From NCBI GenBank assembly GCA_000242935.3, contig CP007053.1:1054001-1118000 (forward strand): a DNA stretch of 64,000 nucleotides, read 5' to 3'. Shown one piece after another: positions 45,371 through 54,272 of the stretch. The notes beneath the pieces are model-generated. The model saw only the letters and a list, made by a program, of their open reading frames with translations, was not told where the DNA came from and did not search any database. Origin of the DNA: Opitutaceae bacterium TAV5. Its GTDB lineage: Bacteria > Verrucomicrobiota > Verrucomicrobiia > Opitutales > Opitutaceae. A program made the translations under genes and the position numbers. Numbering within the stretch: the stretch's first letter is position 1; each line of letters opens with the position of its first letter.

Positions 45371-46975
45371 TTACGGCGCGAGGCTGCCGCGCAGGCGGGC
45401 CAGGTCGAGTTCCTGATCGAGGACGGCCTCGAAAATCGCATCGACTCCGGGGGCGGCGGCCGTGTCGGTGACGGCCGGCTCGCTGGCGGCGAAGAACGCG
45501 CGGGTGTCGGCGGTGCGGATGTTGCGCAGGCGCGCGCGTTGCAGCAGCGCGAGATCGCGACGGATGGCGGGCGTCCAGCGGGCGCGGACGGCTTCGATGA
45601 AGGGTTCGATGCCGCGCCGGGCATCGCCGCCGGCCAGAGGGCTGGCGTCGAGGAGATGGATATTCTGGTTGAAAACGAGGGCGGCGTTGCTGCCGCCGAT
45701 ATGCCGCAGGCTGATGCTCGGGCCGCCGAACAGTCCGCCGGCGGCGGGTCGGACCGCGTCGAGTTCGGCCGGCGCAGGCACATCGACCACGGCGGAGATG
45801 CGCCGGCTGAGCGCGGAGAATTTCACCGCCATCGGATAGCTGGTGAGCCAACGCAGGAAATCGATGGCGAGTTCCGGATGGGGAGAATCGCGCGAAACCC
45901 CCATGACGGCTTCGAGGCCGGCCTCGACTTCGGAGGGAACGCCGAGCGTGAATTCGCCGTAGCGGCCCTCGCCCGGACGCGGCAGCGGGATGCGCATGAT
46001 GCCGACAGGGAACCGGGCCTGTTGCGTGATGCCCGAGTAGTCCCAGCTGCCGGCATAGAGAAAGAGCGCGCTGCCCGTGACGAAGGTGAAATGGGCGTCC
46101 TCGCGCTGGAGCTGGGCGTAGCCGGGCTGGGCGAGGGCAGCGATTTCCGACCACAGTTCGAGCACGCGGCGGATGTCGGGCGTATCCAGTTTCCAGTCAC
46201 CTGCGAGGTAGTCGGCGGCGAAGCGGGCGGGATCGTTGCGAAGGGTGCGGACGGGGTTGTCGAGGACGTGGTGCTGGGTAAGCGCGCCGGAAATCTGGTC
46301 GAAGAGGCCCTCGGCGTAGGGTCCGCAGACGGAGAGCGGCACGATCGGGCGGCCGGTGCGGGCGGCATGCTCGCGGGCGGCGTGACCGAGTTCGAGAAAT
46401 CCGTCGAGGGTGAGGCCGTCGAGGGTGTCGCGGCCGGTGATGGCGCGGAGGAGGTGGCGGTTGTAGAAGAAGCGGACGGTGTTGATCTGCGCCGGGATGC
46501 CGAAATTCTCGCCGAGCGCGGTGTTGTAGGTCATGCCGCTGGCGAGCCCGTCGACAAAGGTCTCGCGCCAGGGGATGCCTTCGAGCGGCGTGCCGGCGTT
46601 GTAGGGATTGGGGGCGTCGATCCGGGACGAGAGCGGGAGATAGTAGCGGCCGAGTTCGGCGTCACCGGTGCCCTTGCCGAGCTGCATGATGTCGGGCGTG
46701 GTGCCGCCGGTCCACTGGGCGCGCTGCCAGGCAAACCAGGTCTTGAGGGGAACGGCATTCTGCTCGACGCGCACGTCGGGGTGGATGCGCTCGTAGTCGG
46801 CGATGACTTCGGCGAAGGCCTCGCGCATGCCGTCGTGAATGAGCCAGTGGCCGATGCGGATGATTTTTGTATCCGGGTCGCGACGTTCCGAGGCCCGGGT
46901 GAAGACCTTGAAAAGCGCGAGGAAAAAAGCGGCGGCGAGCAGGGCGAGTCCGATGAGGGGGATGAGGCGTTTCAT
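45371..46975 (-). CDS. extracellular solute-binding protein, family 1-like
   Basis: 534 residues from ATG 46975. One N-terminal membrane segment (KRLIPLIGLALLAAAFFLALF) without a lipobox suggests membrane anchoring. GHWLIHDGMREAFAEVIADYE and GTTPDIMQLGKG resemble the sugar-binding family 1 solute-binding proteins. Permease and ATPase genes for an ABC importer are not adjacent. It is the last gene of the minus-strand run from the xylanase. Confidence 0.7.
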   Translation of the reverse strand: MKRLIPLIGLALLAAAFFLALFKVFTRASERRDPDTKIIRIGHWLIHDGMREAFAEVIADYERIHPDVRVEQNAVPLKTWFAWQRAQWTGGTTPDIMQLGKGTGDAELGRYYLPLSSRIDAPNPYNAGTPLEGIPWRETFVDGLASGMTYNTALGENFGIPAQINTVRFFYNRHLLRAITGRDTLDGLTLDGFLELGHAAREHAARTGRPIVPLSVCGPYAEGLFDQISGALTQHHVLDNPVRTLRNDPARFAADYLAGDWKLDTPDIRRVLELWSEIAALAQPGYAQLQREDAHFTFVTGSALFLYAGSWDYSGITQQARFPVGIMRIPLPRPGEGRYGEFTLGVPSEVEAGLEAVMGVSRDSPHPELAIDFLRWLTSYPMAVKFSALSRRISAVVDVPAPAELDAVRPAAGGLFGGPSISLRHIGGSNAALVFNQNIHLLDASPLAGGDARRGIEPFIEAVRARWTPAIRRDLALLQRARLRNIRTADTRAFFAASEPAVTDTAAAPGVDAIFEAVLDQELDLARLRGSLAP

Positions 46976-47040
46976 GAAAAGACCGAAGGCTGAAATCCGG
47001 GACGTCTTCAGTTGAGGATCAACCGCGGGGACAAAAAATT

Positions 47041-47165
47041 GCACCACAGAGAAGGGGAGCGGGCACAGAGGCCGACCAATGATGCTGGATATTTATCAAG
47101 TAACATATTGTAAATTAATTAATTATAATTCCGATCTCTGCGCCCGCTCCCCTTCTCTGTGGTGC
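47041..47165. repeat. 125-bp element with 30-bp terminal inverted repeats
   Basis: Arms 47041-47070 (GCACCACAGAGAAGGGGAGC...) and 47136-47165 are inverted repeats with one mismatch around an A+T-rich centre (TAAATTAATTAATTATAATT). The right arm lies inside the 3' end of the TPR-like gene and supplies its last codons. Half-copies of the right arm occur at 17683 and 19260. Confidence 0.85.
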
Positions 47166-48013
47166 ATCCGGTTTTTTTCAGCCTTCAGGTTTTCAGGCTT
47201 TTCCAGGGCGGCGAGGCGCTGGCGGATGGTGTCGGCACGGGAGTCACGCGCGGTGAGGCGGAGGAAGTCGCGATAGCAGTCGATCGCAAGGGCGGTGTCG
47301 CCGGTTTCCTCGGCGAGCTGGCCGAGGGTGACGAGCAGGGAAATTTGCCGGGGTTGCTGGGAAAACCCGATCTGGCGGGCGGCGCGCAGATGCTCGCGGG
47401 CGCGGGGCAGATCGAGCCGCCATTCGAGGAGGGTGCGGCCGATGAGGTAGCGCAGGTCGCGGGCGACGGGTGGATGGGTAGCGAGCGGCAGGAGCGCCTC
47501 GGCGGAGGCGAGACGTTCGGCGCGGGAGGGGCCGGGCGTCTCGTAAAGGCGGATCAGCGCGAGAGGCGCGAGCGCGCGGCGCACGAGCGGATTATCCGCA
47601 AAGCCCGGGAGAACGGTGAGTTGCTCGTAAAGGGCGGCGGCGGCCTGCGGCTGGCGGGGTTCGGTATGCTCGTGGAGGATACGGGCCTCGAGAAACCGGG
47701 CTTCCGGCGCATCGACAGAGCGGGCGATGGCAAGGGCTTCGGCGATCCGGGCGTCGCTGCGCGGCTGGGCATTGAGGAGGGCGCCGGCGTAGAGCAGGCG
47801 GTCGGCCGGGGCGGCGGCGGGCAGGTGCGCGCCGGCGTTGCGGAGGAGGAAGAGCGCGGTGTTGAAATCGAACCGCGCAGCGGCTGCGGTCGGCGTGTCG
47901 GGCGGAGCGGACGCGGCTCTGGCGGAGGGGGCAAGGGCGAGCCCGGCGACGGGCAGAAGCCATGCGAGGAGAAGGCGTGCAAGGGTGGTAGTGATCGGGG
48001 CTGGTCGTGACAC
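47123..48013 (-). CDS. secreted tetratricopeptide-like protein
   Basis: 296 residues with a signal peptide (LLLAWLLPVAGLALAPSARA). The body is Ala/Leu/Arg-rich with repeat-like helices such as AEALLPLATHPPVARDLRYL and LGQLAEETGDTALAIDCYRDFL, fitting TPR/Sel1-like solenoids. The last 30 or so residues (EKPENLKAEKNRM and HHREGERAQRSEL) are translations of palindromic repeats, so the natural C-terminus was probably shorter. Function unknown. Confidence 0.65.
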   Translation of the reverse strand: MSRPAPITTTLARLLLAWLLPVAGLALAPSARAASAPPDTPTAAAARFDFNTALFLLRNAGAHLPAAAPADRLLYAGALLNAQPRSDARIAEALAIARSVDAPEARFLEARILHEHTEPRQPQAAAALYEQLTVLPGFADNPLVRRALAPLALIRLYETPGPSRAERLASAEALLPLATHPPVARDLRYLIGRTLLEWRLDLPRAREHLRAARQIGFSQQPRQISLLVTLGQLAEETGDTALAIDCYRDFLRLTARDSRADTIRQRLAALEKPENLKAEKNRMHHREGERAQRSEL

Positions 48014-48098
48014 GGAAGCGAAGGGTGAACGGATCCCGCGGCGATGTGAAGCGCGAGTTTGGGGGCGGCAGACTTATTTGTACGCATCCGGCCCGGGC

Positions 48099-49955
48099 TC
48101 AGAAACCTGGCGGCAACACGACCCGGTACGGGCCGGTCTCTCCCGGCTCGTGCGCGATCGCCAGAACCTGCGTCTTTCCATCGCGCTCCACCTCGACGTT
48201 GTAACGTCCGTAAAAACCCCGCGTGGCCCATCGACCCTCGCGATCCGTCAGGCCGGCGTCGCGTGTGTGCCAGGTTTGCTGATACAATTCCCGATAAACG
48301 GCGCCGGCCGGAGTTTCCGTCCAGTCCCGCCCGTAGAGCGCGGCCTTGGGCAACCAGTGTCTGCCCGCCCAGAAACCCCAGAACTGCACGCCGGCGACCG
48401 ACGGGTGGCTGAACATGGCGATGAGAAAATCGCGAGTGTAGTCGGCGCGCAGTTCATCGTCATCGGTGTTGACGTCGAATTCCGTCACCCGAACAGGCAG
48501 GCCGAGCGTTTCCCGATAGCGGTCGAGGGTGGCGAGCAAGGCTTCCGGAGAAGACGGGAGGCCGCCGATGTGGCATTGCAGGCCGAGTCCGCCGAGCTTC
48601 GCCCCGTGGTCGAGCAGGTAGCGGGCGGTCTCCTCGAAATGGCGCACATGGTCGGGCTCGTTCGACTGGTCGTGGTTGCCCCAGTCATTGAGGTAGAGCG
48701 GGACTCCGGGGAGCAGGCGGGAGGCTTCGTCAAACCAGTCCACCATGACGGAGCGTCCAAAGGCATCCATCAGGTCATGGTTGCTGTAAGGCTCGTTCAG
48801 GACATCCCATTCGGAGATGAAGGGTTTTGTCGCCGCGCCGATGTCGCGGATGTGTTCGAGGACGAGGCCGGAGATGCGTTTCTCGTCGGCCGTGCCGCGC
48901 AGTCTGCGGACGGATTCGGGCAGGTTTTTCCAGCCCGGCCAGACCATGACGTGGCCGCGCACGGCAAATCCGTTTTCCTTCAGCCACGCCAGAGCTTCCA
49001 GCGTGCGGCGCCGGTCGTAGCCGGACCATTCGCCGGCCCAGACAGGCCACTTCAGGTCGTTTTCGAGGCTGGCGGCGTTGAAGAGCCGGCCGAGCATTTC
49101 GCGGTATTTTCCGGCCTCGCCGGAGTCGGCGACAAGCAGGTCGGCGCTGACGGCGGTACCGAACCGGAAGGCGTGCGCGGTCTGGTCGATGCGGATGCTC
49201 GCGCCCGACACGGGCTGGCCGGCGGCGTCGGTCACGACGAGAGCGAGGTCGCCTTTGCGGATTTTCTCGATGCGGGCGAGTGCGGCCTGTCGCCAGGGCG
49301 CATCGGGGGCTTGTCCGGGATAGCTGGCGCGGGTGCGCGGCAACGACGCCATCGGTGTGTTCCCCTGGTTCGAGAGACGCAGGCCGGCCACGTCCACCGC
49401 CTGTTTTCCGTAACCGAAATCGAGGTTGAGGATGACGTCGCCGGCGGTGTGATCCTGGCGGAACGCGAAGGGCGCGCTGATGAGCCGCCAGTCGCGATCG
49501 ACGGGGAACTGGGCGACAAGGATGCGCGGGTATTGACCGGCGGCGTTTTGCAGGTTGATGCGCACGGTAGCCTGGCCGCTTTCATGGCTGGTGTCGGTGG
49601 CGCGGGCGTAAAACTGCACGAGGCCGGTGTCGCCTTTCGCGACGGGGAAGCGGGAGGTTGCCCGGAGCTGCGCCTTCCAGGGTTTGTCCGCGCCCGCATG
49701 TGTGATCACGCGCAGGGCCGCGATGCCGTCGGGGCCGCCGGAAGCGAGGCGGCGGATTTCATGATCGGGGCCGGAGCCGGATTTTCCCGCGATGTCGAAG
49801 TCTTTTTGTTCGAGAAGGGTTTGGCCGTCGGTCCGGATTTTTTCTGCGGCGGCGGCATGGCCGGGCCGGACGAGAAGCAGAGCAATCAGGACGAAGGCAA
49901 AAGCGACGCCAACGGGGACCAGGCGGCGCGGGAAAAAACATGACCGAGGCAACAT
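48099..49955 (-). CDS. GH10 endo-1,4-beta-xylanase with N-terminal carbohydrate-binding region
   Basis: 618 residues from ATG 49955. A signal segment (RLVPVGVAFAFVLIALLLV) is followed by a beta-rich region of about 30-190 resembling a carbohydrate-binding module, then a GH10 barrel. The acid/base is E388 in DVLNEP and the nucleophile is E492 in RVTEFD; RGHVMVWPGW is another family mark. It would hydrolyse xylan backbones outside the cytoplasm. A LacI regulator gene lies immediately upstream on the same strand. Confidence 0.9.
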   Translation of the reverse strand: MLPRSCFFPRRLVPVGVAFAFVLIALLLVRPGHAAAAEKIRTDGQTLLEQKDFDIAGKSGSGPDHEIRRLASGGPDGIAALRVITHAGADKPWKAQLRATSRFPVAKGDTGLVQFYARATDTSHESGQATVRINLQNAAGQYPRILVAQFPVDRDWRLISAPFAFRQDHTAGDVILNLDFGYGKQAVDVAGLRLSNQGNTPMASLPRTRASYPGQAPDAPWRQAALARIEKIRKGDLALVVTDAAGQPVSGASIRIDQTAHAFRFGTAVSADLLVADSGEAGKYREMLGRLFNAASLENDLKWPVWAGEWSGYDRRRTLEALAWLKENGFAVRGHVMVWPGWKNLPESVRRLRGTADEKRISGLVLEHIRDIGAATKPFISEWDVLNEPYSNHDLMDAFGRSVMVDWFDEASRLLPGVPLYLNDWGNHDQSNEPDHVRHFEETARYLLDHGAKLGGLGLQCHIGGLPSSPEALLATLDRYRETLGLPVRVTEFDVNTDDDELRADYTRDFLIAMFSHPSVAGVQFWGFWAGRHWLPKAALYGRDWTETPAGAVYRELYQQTWHTRDAGLTDREGRWATRGFYGRYNVEVERDGKTQVLAIAHEPGETGPYRVVLPPGF

Positions 49956-50044
49956 GGCGACGAGCTTCGGCGGGGGGCGGTCGTTGGCCACCGCGGAATT
50001 GATTAACTCGTAAAGCATGATGATCGCGAAAAACCGGCGAATAG

Positions 50045-50083
50045 GCCCGTGCTCCGGTACTTCCCGGTTGCACGGGCTTTTTT
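50045..50083 (+). terminator. hairpin with U-tract on the plus strand
   Basis: GCCCGTGC pairs with GCACGGGC, followed by TTTTTT on the plus strand. Both flanking genes are on the minus strand, so it would terminate plus-strand (antisense) transcription, or is an incidental hairpin between the LacI stop and the xylanase start. Confidence 0.5.
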
Positions 50084-50100
50084 GTCCGGAGCACTCGCGT

Positions 50101-51123
50101 TCAGAAGGCGGTCTCCCGTGGCCGCAGGCTCGGGCCTTCGTGCCAGCAACCGTCGATCATGACGGTTTTGGGGAGGAGGGGGATGCCCGCTTCGTTGTTG
50201 TTGAGTTGTTCGATCAGCAGGTCGATCGCCGCCGCGCCGATCTGGTCGGAGCGCTGGTTCACGCCCGCCATTTCGCCTTTTTCGGCGGACCAGTCCAGGT
50301 GAACGAAACCGGCTTCGCCGGGAACGTCGATGCCGATGCCGCGCATGTGGCGCAGCATGTGGTGGTTTGTGCTCACCACGGCGTCGAGTCGCTTGCGTTT
50401 GATCCAGGGGACGGCGGTCGCCGCTTCGAAACGTGGCAGCACGATGGGCGCGATGGAGGGCAACCGGTGCCGCTGGCGCGCGGCGATGAAGCCGGCCGAC
50501 CAGATGTTTTCGACCTTGTTGTCGTCCATCGCCGGCATGATCAGCCCGATGCGGCGGTAGCCCCGCGCGACGAGTTCATCCATCGCGAGCTTGATCGAGT
50601 GAAACTGGTGGTTGCTGACGCGGTGGGCATGAAAGCCGGTAAAGGTGTGCCCGATCGCAACGGTGGAAAAGTGGCTCCAGTCGAGTTCGATACCGATGCC
50701 GTTGGCGGGCAGCGGCGCGAGCACGAGACCGGGAATGCCACGCGCATAGAGGATGGTGCTCAGGCGCCGGCTGTTGTGCTCCACCTCGCCCGACCAGTGG
50801 GTTTCCAGACGGTAACCCAGTTCGGTGGCGCGCCGCTCCGCGCCGGCCTGAAACTGCACGAAGGTCGGGTGCGAGCACCATTCGTCGCGTTGCGGGAAAC
50901 AGGTGACGAACGCCAGCGTGCAGCGACGGCTGGAACGTTTGCGGCGCAGGTTGCTCATCAGGGCGGTGACGAGGGGATTGGGACGGTAGCCGAGCTGGCC
51001 GGCCATCGCGAGCACGCGGGCGCGTGTCTCCGCCGAGATGCGTCCGCTGCCGCGCATGGCGTTCGAAACGGTGACCTTCGACACGCGCAGACGCCGGGCA
51101 ATCGTCTCCATGGATACGGACAT
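50101..51123 (-). CDS. LacI-family transcriptional regulator 1
   Basis: 340 residues from ATG 51123. METIARRLRVSKVTVSNAMRG is the helix-turn-helix at the very N-terminus and ALMSNLRRKR the hinge-like region. The periplasmic-binding-protein-like domain is divergent: LGYRLETHWSGEVEHN and VPGEAGFVHLDWSAEKGEMAGV. It is followed by the GH10 gene and preceded by prepilin-like copy B, so it likely controls a xylan or glycan response. The effector sugar is unknown. Confidence 0.88.
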   Translation of the reverse strand: MSVSMETIARRLRVSKVTVSNAMRGSGRISAETRARVLAMAGQLGYRPNPLVTALMSNLRRKRSSRRCTLAFVTCFPQRDEWCSHPTFVQFQAGAERRATELGYRLETHWSGEVEHNSRRLSTILYARGIPGLVLAPLPANGIGIELDWSHFSTVAIGHTFTGFHAHRVSNHQFHSIKLAMDELVARGYRRIGLIMPAMDDNKVENIWSAGFIAARQRHRLPSIAPIVLPRFEAATAVPWIKRKRLDAVVSTNHHMLRHMRGIGIDVPGEAGFVHLDWSAEKGEMAGVNQRSDQIGAAAIDLLIEQLNNNEAGIPLLPKTVMIDGCWHEGPSLRPRETAF

Positions 51124-51250
51124 GTTTCCAGGAGCTAACCGCTTTGGCCGGGGAGAGAAGCTTTTTTCGGGGAAGGGTGCGGGGCGGTACAAGACGCGGT
51201 TCGTTCAATTCGGGAAAAAGGCGCGACGTGCTTGCCGGCAGATGACGACG

Positions 51251-52042
51251 TCAGTGGTTGTCGAAGAGGCAAAGCGGGTCGCCATCCGGGTGTTTTTTGA
51301 GATCCTCGATCAGGTCGAGCGCCGCCACATGGCCGTCGTAAAACGCGGCGTTGGCCTTTTTGTTTCCGCCGTGACGCGGCCACACGCTCCATTCGAGGTT
51401 GAACGCGCCTCCCCACGGGAAGCGGGCATAGCCATAGTTGGGTGATTGGTCGTTGCGCCCGTCTACCCAAGTGGAGGGATCGGTGCCTCCCCCCCCGCTG
51501 CTTTTGCCGATATCGGCGAGCATGATGAACCGGGAAGGCTGGTTGATCGCCGAAAATGTTTTCGACTGCGAGCCGGCGTACCCGAGCAGAGTGGCCTGGC
51601 TGAGAAACTCGGACGCAGGATTCAGGCCGTAGGAGGCCGGCCATTCTCCGGTGGCCGAAGAGACGGGATAAGATCTGATGGGATCACCCGGGCAGATGAG
51701 GATACTGTTGCCGGCCCGCCGGGAGCCGATGTAGGGCTCGACGAGTTTCCGCCATGTTACCTGTTGATCATCCGAATCCTTTCCCTGGATCGGCATGAGG
51801 CGATCCTTGTTTTCGTTGGCGTAGAGGAGGCAGGCGGCGGCGAGTTGCCGCAGGTTGGAGGCGCACGCGCTGGCCTTGGCCGTTTCGCGGACCCGGCCGA
51901 CAGTGGGAATGATGATGGCGGCGAGGATGCCGATGATCGCGATTACCGTCAGCAACTCGATCAGGGTGAAGCCGGACGGATGCGACTTGGTGAAACAGGC
52001 GCGGGAGCGAAAGCCGGGTGTCGGAGAAAGGCGGGGGTTCAT
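51251..52042 (-). CDS. prepilin-like protein, copy B
   Basis: 263 residues from ATG 52042. The block [18 protein letters not shown] matches copy A. Near the end, RHGGNKKANAAFYDGHVAAL has the DGHV element but with H-x11-DG spacing. Next on the same strand is LacI regulator 1. Export through a type II/IV pilus-like system is expected. Confidence 0.85.
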   Translation of the reverse strand: MNPRLSPTPGFRSRACFTKSHPSGFTLIELLTVIAIIGILAAIIIPTVGRVRETAKASACASNLRQLAAACLLYANENKDRLMPIQGKDSDDQQVTWRKLVEPYIGSRRAGNSILICPGDPIRSYPVSSATGEWPASYGLNPASEFLSQATLLGYAGSQSKTFSAINQPSRFIMLADIGKSSGGGGTDPSTWVDGRNDQSPNYGYARFPWGGAFNLEWSVWPRHGGNKKANAAFYDGHVAALDLIEDLKKHPDGDPLCLFDNH

Positions 52043-52089
52043 GGAGCCAAACGTATCCGGGCCATATCCGCCGTCCAATGAGGCGGTGC

Positions 52090-52101
52090 TTTACACGTTA
52101 A
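52090..52101. promoter_or_regulatory. weak LacI-type operator candidate
   Basis: TTTACACGTTAA has the symmetric TTnAC--GTnAA layout and lies 48 bases upstream of the prepilin-like copy B start. The symmetry is limited, so confidence is low. Confidence 0.25.
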
Positions 52102-52261
52102 TCAGGCCAGCGCCTGTACGGATGCGACTCCTGCGACGGGCGGTGGCGTAATTCGGGAACGGTTTGATCTTCCGGAGGCAGTCATCCCCTCCGGCATATC
52201 TGTATCCGTGGCAAGGTGAGCGCCCGATGCGCCGCGAGCGGTTGACGGGGAGGGCTGCGGT

Positions 52262-54235
52262 CTATCTCGCCGGAGCGATGAAAAGGTGGAGGGTCGTTTC
52301 GGTCACCGGCGAAGCGAAATCGAGGCCGAGGCGCGTGCCTCGCGGAGCCTGGCCGGAAACGATACCGTGGACGGGATCTTCGGAAAGGAGGATGGTCGCT
52401 GTCGTATCCGCATCGGCGGACCACGAGATTTCGACCTGTCCGACGCGAAAACCGGATGCGGTTGCATTCTCCCTTTTCTGATCGGGACGCAAAACGAGTG
52501 CCGAACCGAAAGCTTGCGGCTGGCCCGGCTTGAAGCGAACACGATCCACAATTTCCAGGCGCCCTCCGTCTGCGCGGGTGAAAACGAAGGTGCGGGTGAG
52601 CCGTTCCAGCGCGGGTACGTCGTAGGCGCTCGTCAGGTCGATTTCCCAGGTGTCGGCATTGTCGTTGAAATCGGCGCGCACGGTCACTGCCTGCGCCCCG
52701 GCGCCGGTGCGTTGAAGCTGGCCGGCGACGCGGGGGACGGGATGGCCGAAGGAGTTCATGACTCCGCTGGTGTAGCGTTTGGGACTGAAGGTGTCTTTCG
52801 TGTAAACGTCGGTGCCGAGGTCGGTCAGGGCGATTTCACCCTCGCAGAGAAGGACAAAGGAGCCGAGGTCGTTGTGATTGTGAGGCTGGTTGTTGTGCCC
52901 GCCCTTGAAGGCAGCGACCAGGCCCTGTTCCGCGGGCCGGCGTCGCACGACGAGCGCCCCGCCATCGGGAAACCAGTCGCGCAGGGGAGGGGTTTTTACT
53001 TTTGCGGCGATGGCCCGGGCCTCCGGGGAGCCGGGAGGAGGACGGGGCAGGGAAAGATCCCAGGGGGTGATATAAAGTCGCGCACCGAGTCCCTGCGGCT
53101 GAACCCAGGTGGGACTGGCGCTGCGACCGATGATGCCGCCCGAACCGCCATAGCGCAGCGTCGCGAAATCGTGCCAGTGCGCCGGTGCGCGCGACGCGAT
53201 CCTGACATCGCCAAAGGCGGGAAAAATCCCGCCGGTCAGTTGCCAGCGGACGTCGAAGGTGGCGATGAGTTCCTGCTTTTTGCCCGCGAGCAGATCGATG
53301 CGTCCGTCCGTAGCCAGGCGGATCAGCTCGGAGCCAAGCATATAATGGCCGTATCCAAAAGACCAGTATCCGATGCCTTCGTGGCAGAATCCGTCGTCGC
53401 CAAATCCGTCGATGAAGAAGGCGGTGAGGGTTTCGAAAGCCGCGATCAGTTCCGCCCGCTCCTCCACCGGCCAGTCCGCGAGCAGGAGGGTGCTGGCCAT
53501 GACGCCGGCGTTGCAAATGGCATTCCAGTTGTTGCCACCGTTCATCCACCAGAAATCGCGGCGGCTGGCTGAGCGTACGCGCTGGAGGTAGGGTTCGGTG
53601 ACGCGTGCGCGTATTTCCGAACGCAGACGCTTGCGGATGTCGGGGGAGAGGCGGTCGCCGAGCAGGTAATCGCACAGGGCGATGTCCCAGGCACGGATCG
53701 CGGCGGCGAGATCGACAAGGTCGTACGCATCATGCCAGGTTGCGCGTCGCCCGGCGTGGGGAGGGATGGCCCAGGTGGGTTCGTCGAGAATGGCGGCGAG
53801 CTCCCGTTCGAGGTGCGGGAGGTGGCGCCCGTCGTTGGCAATGCCTTCGGCAAAGAGAAACAGGCCGAGGCGTTCGGTGCGGGCGGCGTGGGGTTTTTCC
53901 CAGGCTCCGCGTCGTCCGGTTTTCCTGAAATCGTCGTAGAGTTCCTCGGTCAGCGGCGGAGGTTCCTTTTTCGCCGCCTTTGTCGCGGCGGCCTCCAGTT
54001 CCGTCGGCGGATGGGCGGCGGCCGCCCGTATCCAGAATGCGCGGTCAGCGAAGGGGGGAGAATAAAAGGCAGGAGCGGTGCGGCCGGACAACCAGCCGGC
54101 AATTTCGGCAACGCGAGCCGGATCGATTGAGGGGAGGACCGGGCCGGTGCTCTTTGTGTTTTCCCGGGCAAACAGTGCGGACGTTATTACCGCAAGGATG
54201 ACGACGAGAAAAGACAGGGAAGTGAGGCGACGCAT
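52262..54235 (-). CDS. heparinase II/III-family polysaccharide lyase
   Basis: 657 residues from ATG 54235. A signal peptide (SLSFLVVILAVITSALFA) leads to an alpha-toroid domain (WHDAYDLVDLAAAIRAWDIAL, NGGNNWNAICNAGVM) and then a beta-sandwich with HNNQPHNHNDLGSFVL, the characteristic Asn/His-rich heparinase II/III block. Such lyases cleave uronate-containing polysaccharides by beta-elimination. The frame extends to 54427 but the extension has no signal peptide character. The PEP-CTERM gene is directly upstream on the same strand. Confidence 0.88.
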   Translation of the reverse strand: MRRLTSLSFLVVILAVITSALFARENTKSTGPVLPSIDPARVAEIAGWLSGRTAPAFYSPPFADRAFWIRAAAAHPPTELEAAATKAAKKEPPPLTEELYDDFRKTGRRGAWEKPHAARTERLGLFLFAEGIANDGRHLPHLERELAAILDEPTWAIPPHAGRRATWHDAYDLVDLAAAIRAWDIALCDYLLGDRLSPDIRKRLRSEIRARVTEPYLQRVRSASRRDFWWMNGGNNWNAICNAGVMASTLLLADWPVEERAELIAAFETLTAFFIDGFGDDGFCHEGIGYWSFGYGHYMLGSELIRLATDGRIDLLAGKKQELIATFDVRWQLTGGIFPAFGDVRIASRAPAHWHDFATLRYGGSGGIIGRSASPTWVQPQGLGARLYITPWDLSLPRPPPGSPEARAIAAKVKTPPLRDWFPDGGALVVRRRPAEQGLVAAFKGGHNNQPHNHNDLGSFVLLCEGEIALTDLGTDVYTKDTFSPKRYTSGVMNSFGHPVPRVAGQLQRTGAGAQAVTVRADFNDNADTWEIDLTSAYDVPALERLTRTFVFTRADGGRLEIVDRVRFKPGQPQAFGSALVLRPDQKRENATASGFRVGQVEISWSADADTTATILLSEDPVHGIVSGQAPRGTRLGLDFASPVTETTLHLFIAPAR

Positions 54236-54272
54236 GGGAAGGCGGCAACGGGGAATGGGGGACGCGCTGCCA

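Noticed and set aside
42613-45783. Minus-strand open frame of 1056 codons opposite the ABC exporter and prepilin genes
   Set aside because: Composition is that of an antisense shadow, and it crosses several genes with clear motifs on the plus strand.
47838-49943. Plus-strand open frame of 701 codons opposite the xylanase gene
   Set aside because: The minus strand encodes a full GH10 enzyme with both catalytic Glu residues; the plus frame shows no recognisable protein.
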